A stretch of DNA of 46,829 nucleotides from Bacillota bacterium (GTDB taxonomy: Bacteria > Bacillota > Clostridia > Oscillospirales > Acutalibacteraceae), in assembly GCA_029008595.1 (NCBI GenBank), contig JAQXJH010000029.1, positions 1-46,829 on the forward strand, read 5' to 3'. A program made the translations under genes and the position numbers. The notes beneath the pieces were generated by a model, which had not been told where the DNA came from, searched no databases, and saw nothing but the letters and a program-made list of their open reading frames with translations. Each line of letters starts with the position of its first letter. Within the stretch, counting starts at the first letter, position 1. Shown piece by piece: positions 7,524-15,610 of the stretch.

Positions 7524-9113
7524 TTGATTCGCATTCAGAATATTTCTCTTCCGCTGGATTACCGGCAGCAGGATCTGGTTGGCAGCGTTTGTACTGCGCT
7601 GCGCGTTCGGCCGGCCCTGGTGCGCAGCGTCCGGCTTTACCGCCGCTCGGTCGATGCGCGGCATAAAAACGACATCCATTTTACGGTTACCGTCGATGCG
7701 GAAATTGACGGAACGCTGCCGCGCCTGCCGAAAAACGCTTCGGTGGTGCAACCGTACCGCTATCATATCGGGCGCTTCCCGGAACCGGAAAAGCGGCCGG
7801 TCGTGGTCGGCAGCGGACCGGCCGGGCTTTTTGCGGCGTTGGTGCTGGCGCGGGCAGGGCAGGCGCCGGTCGTGCTGGAACGCGGGCGGACGGTGGAAGA
7901 ACGGACGCGCAATGTGGAACGCTTCTGGAAAACGGGAGAACTGCAGACGGAATCCAATGTGCAGTTCGGAGAAGGCGGCGCAGGAACCTTTTCGGACGGA
8001 AAGCTGAACACCGGTACAAAGGATCCGCATATCCGCTATATTTTAGAGGAGTTTGCAGCGTGCGGCGCACCGGAAGAGATCCTGTACGATGCAAAGCCGC
8101 TTGTCGGCACCGACCGGCTGCATCAGGTGATCCCGGCGCTGCGAAAGAAAATTGAAGCGTTGGGCGGTGAATTCCGCTTTTCCCACCGCGTGGACGGCAT
8201 TGATACGGAAGGCGGCAGGCTGCGCGGCTTAAAGGTGCAGCCGGAGAACGCTGCCGCTTATGAGCTGGAAACGGACTGCGCCGTTTTTGCGATCGGCCAC
8301 AGTGCGCGCGATACGTTTGAAATGCTGCTGCATGCGGGGATCTTCATGGAGCAGAAGCCGTTCTCGGTCGGCGCGCGCATTGAGCACAGCCAGGCAATGA
8401 TCGACCGCGCCCAATACGGCAGATTTGCCGGTCATCCGGCGCTCGGCGCTGCGGATTACAAGCTTGCGGTGCATACGGCATCCGGCCGGGGCGTTTATAC
8501 CTTCTGTATGTGTCCGGGCGGCGAGGTGGTCGCTGCTGCATCGGAGGAAGGGCGCGTGGTCACCAACGGAATGAGCTGTTGGGCGCGCGACAGGGAAAAT
8601 GCCAATGCGGCGCTGCTGGTCGGTGTCGGAACCGACGACTTCGGTTCCGGCGCTCCGCTGGCCGGGATGGAATTTCAGCGCAGACTGGAAGCCGCGGCCT
8701 TTGCGGCGGGCGGCGGAGGCTACCGTGCGCCGGCGCAGACGGTCGGCGATTTTCTTGCGGGGCGCGCTTCTGCCGGATTCGGCGTCGTTCGTCCGTCCTA
8801 TTCGCGCGGGGTGCAGCCGGGCGATCTCGCCGCCTGCCTGCCGGCGCAGATCTGCGAAGCCATGCGCGAAGGCATCCGCATGATGGACAGCCGCCTGCAC
8901 GGTTTTGCCTCGGAGGAAGCGGTGCTCACCGGCGTGGAAACGCGCAGCTCCTCCCCGGTCCGGATCCTTCGCGGAGAATCCCTGCAGTCGGTTTCCGTTG
9001 CAGGGCTTTATCCCTGCGGGGAAGGCGCAGGCTATGCGGGCGGCATCGTTTCTGCGGCAGCGGACGGGATCCGCTGTGCCGAGCAGATCCTGCGGCAGCG
9101 GACGGCCGGATAA
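7524..9113 (+). CDS. FAD-dependent dehydrogenase-like protein (COG2509 type)
   Basis: The product has 529 residues and uses TTG 7524 as start, with AAAGGA 5 nt upstream. An N-terminal about 85-residue domain (IRIQNISLPLDYRQQDLVGS) precedes the FAD Rossmann motif VVVGSGPAGLFAALVLARAG at about 90-110. Further family blocks are NVQFGEGGAGTFSDGKL and, near the end, GLYPCGEGAGYAGGIVSAA. This matches the widespread uncharacterised FAD proteins of COG2509. They are cytoplasmic and often lie beside HI0933-type genes in Clostridia. No substrate is known. It is the last gene before a bidirectional terminator. Confidence 0.85.
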   Translation: MIRIQNISLPLDYRQQDLVGSVCTALRVRPALVRSVRLYRRSVDARHKNDIHFTVTVDAEIDGTLPRLPKNASVVQPYRYHIGRFPEPEKRPVVVGSGPAGLFAALVLARAGQAPVVLERGRTVEERTRNVERFWKTGELQTESNVQFGEGGAGTFSDGKLNTGTKDPHIRYILEEFAACGAPEEILYDAKPLVGTDRLHQVIPALRKKIEALGGEFRFSHRVDGIDTEGGRLRGLKVQPENAAAYELETDCAVFAIGHSARDTFEMLLHAGIFMEQKPFSVGARIEHSQAMIDRAQYGRFAGHPALGAADYKLAVHTASGRGVYTFCMCPGGEVVAAASEEGRVVTNGMSCWARDRENANAALLVGVGTDDFGSGAPLAGMEFQRRLEAAAFAAGGGGYRAPAQTVGDFLAGRASAGFGVVRPSYSRGVQPGDLAACLPAQICEAMREGIRMMDSRLHGFASEEAVLTGVETRSSSPVRILRGESLQSVSVAGLYPCGEGAGYAGGIVSAAADGIRCAEQILRQRTAG

Positions 9114-9135
9114 AACGGAACGTTCCAAAAGAAAG

Positions 9136-9184
9136 AACAGCGTGTCTCCGGGAAGGGTAAGCTTCCGCTGGGACACGCTGTTTT
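9136..9184. terminator. Bidirectional terminator between the FAD protein gene and ldh
   Basis: AACAGCGTGTC (9136-9146) pairs with GACACGCTGTT (9172-9182), with an inner GGAAG/CTTCC helix. It sits between two convergent genes. The T-runs are short on both sides. Confidence 0.65.
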
Positions 9185-9213
9185 GGCAGGGATCTGAAAA
9201 TATTGCGGCAGGA

Positions 9214-10164
9214 TCAGATGCGGATCCCGCTGTAGCTTTCGTCCATCGCTTTACACGAGGCGGCAAACTGCTCCCGTTCGCCGTCGGTCAGGTTCAGTTC
9301 CAGAACGCGCTGAACGCCGTTGCGGTTGACGATGCAGGGAACGCCCACAAAAACGTCCTTCTGGCCGTATTCGCCGCGCAGCTTGGCGCTGACGGTCAGC
9401 ACGCTGTTTTCATTCCCGAAAACAGCCCGGGTAATGCGGGTGAGCGCCATACCGATGCCGTAATAGGTGGCACGTTTTGCGTCGATGATCTTATAAGCGG
9501 CGGTACGCACCTCCTCGGTGATCTTCTGCAGGTCATCCACGCAGTATTTTCCGTTGGATTCGCGGCAGATCTCTTCCACTGGCTTGGTGGCAAGCATCGC
9601 CTGACTCCACGGAACAAATTCCGTGTCGCCGTGCTCCCCCATCACATAGGCGTGCATATTTCTGGGGTCAACATTAAAATAATCGCCCAGCAGATAGCGC
9701 AGGCGCGCGGTATCGAGCGCGGTGCCCGTTCCGAGCACGCGCCGCGGATTAAAGCCGGAAAGCGAGCAGGTGATGCGCGTCATTACATCCACAGGGTTGG
9801 TCGCGACGAGAAAAATGCCGTTGAAGCCGCTTTCCGCAACGGGGTCAATAATGCTTTTGAAAACGGCGGTATTGCGCTGCAGCAGGTCGAGCCGCGTTTC
9901 GCCGGGCTTCTGTGCCACACCGGCGCAGATGGTGACGATATCGGCGTCGCCGCAGTCGCGGTAATCGCCTGCCCGGATCTTCATGTTGCTGCTGCTGAAT
10001 GCCAGCCCGTGGTTGAGATCCATCGCTTCGCCTTCGGCGCGCTTTTTGTCCACATCGATCAGAACCAGCTCGTCGCACACGCTCTGGTTCAGCAGCGCAT
10101 AGGCATAGCTCATGCCCACCATACCGCAGCCGATCAGCACCACTTTTCTTTTATCGGTCGTCAT
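9214..10164 (-). CDS. ldh: L-lactate dehydrogenase
   Basis: The product has 316 residues starting MTTDKRKVVL. GGTGAGGAAG lies ahead of ATG 10164; the ORF-track GTG at 10176 is inside that ribosome site. The NAD motif GCGMVGMSYA is at about 12-21. The mobile loop VAQKPGETRLDLLQRN carries the Q that selects lactate over malate and the catalytic R. MGEHGDTEFVPWS holds the catalytic H, and NPVDVMT is present. It reduces pyruvate to L-lactate with NADH, regenerating NAD+ during fermentation. It is a single-gene unit with its own promoter and a hairpin-bearing leader. Confidence 0.95.
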   Translation of the reverse strand: MTTDKRKVVLIGCGMVGMSYAYALLNQSVCDELVLIDVDKKRAEGEAMDLNHGLAFSSSNMKIRAGDYRDCGDADIVTICAGVAQKPGETRLDLLQRNTAVFKSIIDPVAESGFNGIFLVATNPVDVMTRITCSLSGFNPRRVLGTGTALDTARLRYLLGDYFNVDPRNMHAYVMGEHGDTEFVPWSQAMLATKPVEEICRESNGKYCVDDLQKITEEVRTAAYKIIDAKRATYYGIGMALTRITRAVFGNENSVLTVSAKLRGEYGQKDVFVGVPCIVNRNGVQRVLELNLTDGEREQFAASCKAMDESYSGIRI

Positions 10165-10183
10165 TTTCTTCCTCACCTTTCAC

Positions 10184-10224
10184 GGACACGGCGGCTTTCT
10201 GTTACCGTACAGGCTGCCGTGTCC
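10184..10224 (-). promoter_or_regulatory. Stem-loop in the ldh 5' leader
   Basis: GGACACGGC (10184-10192) and GCCGTGTCC (10216-10224) form a perfect 9-bp stem with a 23-nt loop. In the ldh transcript it ends about 6-10 nt before the ribosome site, so it could affect translation or RNA stability. It is not followed by a T-run. Confidence 0.45.
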
Positions 10225-10298
10225 TTTGCTTTGCGATCCCAGCCGCAGGCTGCACGGTTTCAGTGTTGCCGTTTTGCCTGCGATTATTCGCTGATTCC

Positions 10299-10327
10299 AT
10301 TATATTCCGCGCTTGAGCGGGATGCAA
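10299..10327 (-). promoter_or_regulatory. Sigma-A promoter of ldh
   Basis: Read on the minus strand: TTGCAT (10322-10327), 17 nt, TATAAT (10299-10304). This gives a leader of about 128 nt. No Rex-type TTGTTAA-N4-TTAACAA site was seen. Confidence 0.7.
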
Positions 10328-10413
10328 GCAGAATTGCAGATTCCGCAGCCGCTGTACCATGCCCGCGGCCTTTGCATTTCCGGCAAAATTCAAAGCCAAC
10401 CTATTCGGGTCAT

Positions 10414-10458
10414 AAAAAAGGACTGCAACAGGATGAAGATTCTGCTGCAGTCCCTTTT
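10414..10458. terminator. Terminator of the siderophore ABC operon
   Basis: GGACTGCA (10420-10427) pairs with TGCAGTCC (10446-10453). On the minus strand it is followed by TTTTTT; on the plus strand by TTTTT. It sits just beyond the ATPase gene stop. Confidence 0.75.
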
Positions 10459-10476
10459 TGCTTCTCCGAATGAGCG

Positions 10477-11244
10477 TTAGTGCGTTTCCGGTGAAAAAAG
10501 AAAGCCGGTTTCGTTTTCGTTCTGCACGCGGCGCGAGACGATACCGAAGGTGCGGTCGATGATCCCCTGCTGCCAAAGCTCCTCCGGCGGGCCGAATCCG
10601 GCCAGTCTGCCGTCGTGCAGTACGGCAAGCCTGTCGCAGAATTTCATTGCCATGGCAAGCTCGTGCAGCACAACGAGGATGGTTTTGCCCTGTGAAGCCA
10701 GCTTCCGCAGCAGCTCCAGCAGGGAAAATTGCTGCGCAATATCCAGAAAAGCGGTCGGCTCGTCGAGCAGCAGAACGTCGGTATCCTGTGCGAGCAGCAT
10801 GGCGAGATAAGCGCGCTGCCGTTCTCCGCCGGAAAGCCGGGAGACGCTCCGCTGCCGCAGTTTGTCCGCTCCGCTCAGCTGCAGAGCACGCTCCACGGCG
10901 GCGTGGTCGCGGTCGGTCAGCGTGCGGGAAAAACCGAGGTGAGGGAACCGGCCGTGCTCCGCCAGCAGTTCAACCGAAATTTCCGGAACCGGCCGGTTTT
11001 GCGGCAAATACGAAACGCGCTGCGCAAATTCTTTGCGTTTCAGTCCGGAAACAGGCTGCCCGCCGAGCAGAATTTTCCCGCCGCAGGGAGCGATCAGCCC
11101 GGCGGCAGTTTTCAGAAGAGTGGTTTTGCCGCAGCCGTTGATCCCGACCAGTCCGGTCAGCAGGCCGGGCTGTGCCGAAAAAGAAATATCCTGCAGGACG
11201 GGAACGCGGTCGTACCCGCAGCAGATTTCGGAAAAAGTGAGCAT
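10477..11244 (-). CDS. Iron(III)-siderophore/cobalamin-type ABC transporter ATPase
   Basis: The product has 255 residues. Walker A is GINGCGKTT (about 34-42), the signature is LSGGERQR (about 136-143), Walker B is VLLLDEPTAFLD, and the switch histidine is in VVLHELAM. The LSGGERQR form and overall length fit the FecE/FhuC/BtuD group. It powers uptake through the permease encoded 25 bp upstream. No second permease gene is present, so the membrane part is probably a homodimer as in BtuC. It is the last gene of the operon, before a clear terminator. Confidence 0.9.
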   Translation of the reverse strand: MLTFSEICCGYDRVPVLQDISFSAQPGLLTGLVGINGCGKTTLLKTAAGLIAPCGGKILLGGQPVSGLKRKEFAQRVSYLPQNRPVPEISVELLAEHGRFPHLGFSRTLTDRDHAAVERALQLSGADKLRQRSVSRLSGGERQRAYLAMLLAQDTDVLLLDEPTAFLDIAQQFSLLELLRKLASQGKTILVVLHELAMAMKFCDRLAVLHDGRLAGFGPPEELWQQGIIDRTFGIVSRRVQNENETGFLFSPETH

Positions 11245-11269
11245 GATCCATCGATTCCTTTCTGACCAA

Positions 11270-12253
11270 TCAGGTTTCGCGGCCGCTTTTTTTGTGCAGC
11301 AGAAGGAACAGAAAGAACGGCCCGCCGAGCAGCGAAAGCAGAATGCCGACCGGCAGCTCGTACGGCGCGAACAGGACGCGGCTCAGCGTGTCGCACACCA
11401 GCACCAGCGCAGCGCCCAGCAGGGCAGAGGCAGGAATCAGCAGCCGGTGCCGGCAGCCGGTAAAGCGCCGGGCAATGTGCGGAACGAGCAGCCCCACAAA
11501 CCCGATCAGGCCTGAAAAGCTGACGGCTGCTCCGGCAAGGCAGCTGGCTGCCATCAGCAGAAAAAAGCGCGTCAGCGGCACATTCAGCCCCAACCCGGCG
11601 GCGGTCTCATCGCCCAGCGTCAAAAGATCGGTCTCTCGCGCGGAAAGCGCCGCCGACAGAAGCCCCGCGGCGATCAGGATCCAGGCGGGGGATAAATTCC
11701 GCAGCGAAACGCCGGAAAATCCGCCGATCAGAAAGGTGTTGGCGTTGAAAAGCTGATCGGGAAACAGCGTTTTCAATGCATTGATGCCTGCCGTCAGAAT
11801 GCTGCTTACGGCAACGCCCGCCAGCAGGATCGTGCTGCGGCGCGCGCCGGTTCCTGCCGCCAAAGCAAAAATCAGCAGACTGGCTCCCAGCGCACCGGCA
11901 AAGGCGGCAAACGGAACTGCGCCGCTGAGCGACGGAAACGCCGTCAGCAGTAAAACGGCGGCAAAACCGGCGCCGGCATTCACGCCGATCAGGTTTGGCG
12001 CTGCCAGAGGATTGCCCAGAGCCGCCTGCAGCAAAACGCCGGAAACTGCCAGCGCGCTGCCGGAAAGAACGCTGGCCAGCGTTCGCGGCAGGCGGACGTG
12101 CAGAAGGATCCGGCAGGCGGGGTCTCCGGTATTGCCCTGCAGCGCCGCGCGGACGGCATCCGGAAGATTCAGACGGGTGGAACCTGCCAGCAGGCTGAAC
12201 AGGCACGCGCCCAGAAAAATGAGCAGCAGCGCCGGAAAAAACCAGCGCTGCAT
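11270..12253 (-). CDS. FecCD/BtuC-family permease of an iron-siderophore ABC transporter
   Basis: The product has 327 residues if started at ATG 12253 (MQRWFFPALLLIFLG), 4 bp past the binding-protein stop. An in-frame ATG at 12304 inside that gene is an alternative. About nine or ten membrane segments are visible. Family blocks are RLPRTLASVLSGSALAVSG, LLQAALGNPLAAPNLIGVN and GLIGFVGLLVPHIAR, the last being the FecCD coupling region that contacts the ATPase. The length matches the family norm of about 330. The binding protein, permease and ATPase genes are tightly spaced in one operon. Confidence 0.92.
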   Translation of the reverse strand: MQRWFFPALLLIFLGACLFSLLAGSTRLNLPDAVRAALQGNTGDPACRILLHVRLPRTLASVLSGSALAVSGVLLQAALGNPLAAPNLIGVNAGAGFAAVLLLTAFPSLSGAVPFAAFAGALGASLLIFALAAGTGARRSTILLAGVAVSSILTAGINALKTLFPDQLFNANTFLIGGFSGVSLRNLSPAWILIAAGLLSAALSARETDLLTLGDETAAGLGLNVPLTRFFLLMAASCLAGAAVSFSGLIGFVGLLVPHIARRFTGCRHRLLIPASALLGAALVLVCDTLSRVLFAPYELPVGILLSLLGGPFFLFLLLHKKSGRET

Positions 12254-12257
12254 CGGT

Positions 12258-13220
12258 TTATTCGCCGAACACTTCCGGCCAGAGGATCTTTGCAAGATAT
12301 TCATAGCTTTCATCCCATCGGTTGTTGGGCTTATTGTGGAACAGGTCTTTCGGCAGCACATAATACCGTTCGTTCCGCATGGCGCTCAGGCCGTTCCAGG
12401 CCGGCGCGGAAAGCACATGCTCCTGCAGATACGCCAGCGCTTCGCTTTCGTCGCCCATGGTCAGAACAAAAATATCGTCCGGATCGTCGGCGATCACCTG
12501 TTCAACGCTCAGCTCCTCCAGCAGCGACGGATGCTCTTCCGCAATATTGCGGCAGCCGAACTTCTTCAGGATCACCCCGGCAAGGTTATCGTCCTTTTTG
12601 GCTTTTACCCCGGTGGAAAACGCGCGCATCAGCAGAACGGAGGGCTTGTCCGCTTCGCCCTGCGGGATCTTCTGCAGGATGGCGTCGATCCGCGATTCCA
12701 CAGCAGTCACGTTTGTTTCAAACAGATCCCCGCGCCCGGTCAGCGAACAGAATTGCTGCATCATGAATTTGTATTCTGCAAAGGTATCCGTCCGGAAGGC
12801 CAGCCATTCGATCCCGGCTTCGGTCAGCGCGCCGGTCAGCTCGGTCTGCGCGGCAATATCCGCCGAAAGGATCACCAGACCGGGATCCAGCGAAAGAATC
12901 TTCTCCAGATCCGGGGTTTTGACGGTGCCGACGATCACGGTTCCGTCGTCAAGGTCAAGCCCGCGTTCCTCTACGGCGTCCTGTGTCGCGCCGACCAGTG
13001 TCCCGCCGGCGAGGAGCCAGGCTTCCGCAAAGGAGCCGTACAGCGAAATGACCCGTGCATCCCGCGCAGCAGCGGCGGAATGGCCGTTGGAATCGGTCAG
13101 CTCCACCGTCTGCGGCGCACCGGAGTCTGCTGCGGAGGAAGAAGCTTCGCCGCTGCGGCATCCGGCCGCAGAGAGCAGCAGGCAGGCGATCAGTACAAAA
13201 GAAAAAATACGTTGTTTCAA
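12258..13220 (-). CDS. Siderophore/iron-binding lipoprotein of ABC transporter (TroA/BtuF-like fold)
   Basis: The product has 320 residues. A lipoprotein signal (IFSFVLIACLLLSAAGC) ends in a lipobox, so the mature protein should be anchored at Cys20 on the outer face of the membrane. The rest fits class III binding proteins: VELTDSNGHSAAAARDARVISL, GATQD, LEKILSLDPGLVILSADI, then EYLAKILWPEVFG at the C-terminus. The ligand cannot be fixed from sequence; ferric siderophore or haem-like compounds are typical. It follows the reductase-like gene by 52 bp. No clear Fur box was found. Confidence 0.88.
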   Translation of the reverse strand: MKQRIFSFVLIACLLLSAAGCRSGEASSSAADSGAPQTVELTDSNGHSAAAARDARVISLYGSFAEAWLLAGGTLVGATQDAVEERGLDLDDGTVIVGTVKTPDLEKILSLDPGLVILSADIAAQTELTGALTEAGIEWLAFRTDTFAEYKFMMQQFCSLTGRGDLFETNVTAVESRIDAILQKIPQGEADKPSVLLMRAFSTGVKAKKDDNLAGVILKKFGCRNIAEEHPSLLEELSVEQVIADDPDDIFVLTMGDESEALAYLQEHVLSAPAWNGLSAMRNERYYVLPKDLFHNKPNNRWDESYEYLAKILWPEVFGE

Positions 13221-13272
13221 AGAGGAAACCTTTCCTTTCCGGATCAGACGATGATCGGACCCGCAGTTTTCC

Positions 13273-14208
13273 TTATCCTTCGCGTGTTTTCAGCGGAGCG
13301 GCAAGGATTTCCTGCTTGCGGAGAAGCAGATCATCCGAGAGAAGCGCCTTTTCCATCTCATCCGCGCCGATCCGGTCGATCGCCATGCCGAGGCGTTCCT
13401 TCTGGTACGCATTTTCCTTGAACCAGAGCATCGTTTTTTCCAGGATCGGGAAGATCTCTTCCTCGGTCACAAGGCGGGAAAGCGGCGTCCCCATGCGGGT
13501 CTTTTTGCCCCAGGTTCCGCCGACAAAAATCTGATACAGCACATTGTTATGATGCCGTACCGCGCGGAACGGGCATTTGCCGGTGCAGACGCCGCAGCTG
13601 GTGCAGACGTCCCTGTCGATCACAAGCTTTCCGTCCAGCCGGGCAGCCTTGGTGGGGCATGCTTTTTCCACTGCGCAGACCTTGCATCCGCGGCAGTCGG
13701 CTTCTTCAAAATCCGGGACCCGGTGCCCTTCAATACCGAAATCGTTCAGACTGGGCTTCATGCAGCTGTTCGGGCAGCCGCCGACGGCAATTTTGAATTT
13801 GTGGGGCAGCTTTACGTCGGCCCAGCCGAGATAATAAGCTTCGTGAATTTTTCGGGCAAGCTCCTGTGTATCAAAATTGCCGTAAACGCAGGTCGTTCCC
13901 TTGCAGGCGGTCACCGGACGGATCTTTGCGCCGGTTCCGCCGAAGTAAAGCCCGCGCTGTGCGGCAAAATCAATCGCGTCATTGATTTTGTCAAACGGGA
14001 TCCCGACGATTTCCGCCGTGAGACGCGTTGTAAACGCAATTTTTCCGCTGCCGAATTTTTCAGCGATCTCCGAGATCGTGCGCAGGTCTTCGGCGGAAAA
14101 AACGCTGCCGGCGGGAACGATCCGGCCGGAAAAGCACTCTGTTCCGCGGTTCAGGAGAAATCCTTTTGCCTTTACCTCTGTAATTTGTGCAGGTGTCAGT
14201 TTCGCCAT
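13273..14208 (-). CDS. Small sirohaem/4Fe-4S reductase-like protein with fused ferredoxin domain (sulfite/nitrite reductase superfamily)
   Basis: The product has 311 residues starting MAKLTPAQIT at ATG 14208; a TTG at 14217 is also possible. An N-terminal ferredoxin-like half-domain (RIVPAGSVFSAEDLRTISEI) is followed by the cluster/sirohaem motif C102KGTTC107 and C145PNSC149 (GGCPNSCMKP). A two-cluster ferredoxin insert has CRGCKVC...CP and CTSCGVCTGKCP. This fits AsrC/DsrAB-like small reductases of anaerobes. The first cysteine pair is CX4C, whereas assimilatory enzymes usually have CX5C. The true substrate (sulfite, nitrite or another oxyanion) is unknown. Its place at the head of an iron-uptake operon may reflect iron demand or mere adjacency. 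Confidence 0.85.
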   Translation of the reverse strand: MAKLTPAQITEVKAKGFLLNRGTECFSGRIVPAGSVFSAEDLRTISEIAEKFGSGKIAFTTRLTAEIVGIPFDKINDAIDFAAQRGLYFGGTGAKIRPVTACKGTTCVYGNFDTQELARKIHEAYYLGWADVKLPHKFKIAVGGCPNSCMKPSLNDFGIEGHRVPDFEEADCRGCKVCAVEKACPTKAARLDGKLVIDRDVCTSCGVCTGKCPFRAVRHHNNVLYQIFVGGTWGKKTRMGTPLSRLVTEEEIFPILEKTMLWFKENAYQKERLGMAIDRIGADEMEKALLSDDLLLRKQEILAAPLKTREG

Positions 14209-14308
14209 GATGATCAACAACCCTTTCTTTACCGTTCTTCTGCGCCAGACCGCCGAAGAGCGAATATCTCTGAAATTTTTTGGTATCTCAACAGGAACGT
14301 CCCGCCGG

Positions 14309-15250
14309 TCAGGAACCGGAACTTACACATTCCGCAATGTATTTTTGCAGAAAGTCACGGATCAGGAAAATGCTTTTTAGTTCATCGGCCTCGCATTGCA
14401 GAAAGCGGTTGCAGATGATCTCCGCACAAGAGGCGCCGAACTCGTGCAGCAAAATGCCGCAGAATGCCCGGTCAGCCAGCACGGCAGGATCGCCGTCCGC
14501 GCAGAAGAGCCGGATCAGCTCCGGGTCAAAATCGAACAGGTCGAACAGAACCGGCGGAAGCTCATAGAAGGCCGGTGCGCAGCGGCTGTCCGCAAAGTCG
14601 ATCGGCAGCGGGCGGTTTTGCCCGTCCATCAGAACGTTCTGCGCCGTCAGGTCGCCGTGGACATAGCAGAGCGGTTCGCTGAAAAATCCCTCGCGGTTCA
14701 GCTCGTCCAGCTCGCGGGCAATGCTGTCGCCGAACATGTTCCAATCCTGGCCGTCCCCGGCAAGAGAAACCCGTTTCAGCGGGTGCTTTTCGGGCAGCGG
14801 GCGGTTCCAGAGCTGTAACAGGCAGCGCAGCTCCGCAGCGAAGCGGCTCTTTGCGGCAGGATCAAGCGTTTTCAGAACAGGACCGGCTTCCGGCCCTTCC
14901 AGACGATCCATGACAAAATAGCGGAAAAGATACCGATCCTGCAGTTCTCCGGCGGCAACAACGTGCGGGGAGGACACCCCGAGCGACTGTGCAAACCGGA
15001 GTCCGAACAGCTCGGTGTCATATTCGCGCGTGGCGTCGGAGGTGGAGAACAGCGGTGCATAAATTTTGTAGACCAGCTTTCCGCAGGCAAAAACGGCGTT
15101 GGTTCCCGGCGTCAGGTTTTCAATGGCTCCTTCCGGCAGCGCTTCTTTTTGCCGGATCGCTTCAATCAGCGGGGCAAAGTCGGGGATCGACTGAAACAAT
15201 CCGCCCCATGCGTCCCAGTCCGGGATCTCTTTCTGAAATAAAAAAGCCAT
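14309..15250 (-). CDS. Aminoglycoside-phosphotransferase-like (APH) family kinase
   Basis: The product has 313 residues starting MAFLFQKEIP at ATG 15250, with AGAGGTG upstream; the ORF track starts 30 codons too early. The protein-kinase-like fold shows FACGKLVYKIYAP (ATP-binding lysine), catalytic loop YVHGDLTAQNVLM (HGDxxxxN) and metal-binding PIDFADSRCAP. APH-type enzymes phosphorylate small alcohols or amines such as aminoglycosides, choline or fructosamines. Nothing here fixes the substrate, and a resistance role should not be assumed. It has its own promoter. Confidence 0.82.
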   Translation of the reverse strand: MAFLFQKEIPDWDAWGGLFQSIPDFAPLIEAIRQKEALPEGAIENLTPGTNAVFACGKLVYKIYAPLFSTSDATREYDTELFGLRFAQSLGVSSPHVVAAGELQDRYLFRYFVMDRLEGPEAGPVLKTLDPAAKSRFAAELRCLLQLWNRPLPEKHPLKRVSLAGDGQDWNMFGDSIARELDELNREGFFSEPLCYVHGDLTAQNVLMDGQNRPLPIDFADSRCAPAFYELPPVLFDLFDFDPELIRLFCADGDPAVLADRAFCGILLHEFGASCAEIICNRFLQCEADELKSIFLIRDFLQKYIAECVSSGS

Positions 15251-15311
15251 CGCTCCGGCACCTCTTTCTGATCGATCTTCTGTTCCGGCAAGCATTCGGA
15301 AGCCTGTTTTT

Positions 15312-15340
15312 ATTGTAACGGAAACAGAGAGGAAAATCAA
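15312..15340 (-). promoter_or_regulatory. Promoter of the APH-family gene
   Basis: On the minus strand: TTGATT (15335-15340), 17 nt, TACAAT (15312-15317), 62 bp before the ATG. Confidence 0.6.
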
Positions 15341-15401
15341 CTGCCCGTCTTCAATTGGCCGCGCTCCCGGCAGAAAGAAGAGGCTGGAAAAAGTTATACA
15401 A

Positions 15402-15424
15402 AAAACATTTATAAATTATGTTTT
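15402..15424. repeat. Inverted repeat in an AT-rich divergent intergenic region
   Basis: AAAACAT (15402-15408), 9-nt AT spacer, ATGTTTT (15418-15424). It lies between the divergent APH and aminotransferase promoters, in a 360-bp gap whose part 15385-15545 is strikingly AT-rich. It may be a repressor site or a bend. I see no gene in the gap. Confidence 0.4.
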
Positions 15425-15540
15425 ATAAGCGAAAAATGCGGACTTAAAGTTTATTTTGTTCATAAAATTTGATTTTTTTGCGTAAAATATTAACTTTTTC
15501 AAGAAAAAAGAATTTGTTTTGCAAGTAGAAGAATTTTGGC

Positions 15541-15569
15541 TTGCAAATTGCTGCGGAATATATTACAAT
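15541..15569 (+). promoter_or_regulatory. Promoter of the aminotransferase gene
   Basis: TTGCAA (15541-15546), 17 nt, TACAAT (15564-15569), 42 bp ahead of ATG 15611. AT-rich sequence upstream could act as an UP element. Confidence 0.65.
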
Positions 15570-15610
15570 AGGGTGAAATTCAGAACGATATTTCCGGGAG
15601 GTTGTTTTTC

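Noticed and set aside
14309-15250. APH-family gene as an aminoglycoside-resistance gene
   Set aside because: The fold is shared by many housekeeping small-molecule kinases, and no mobile element or resistance context is present.
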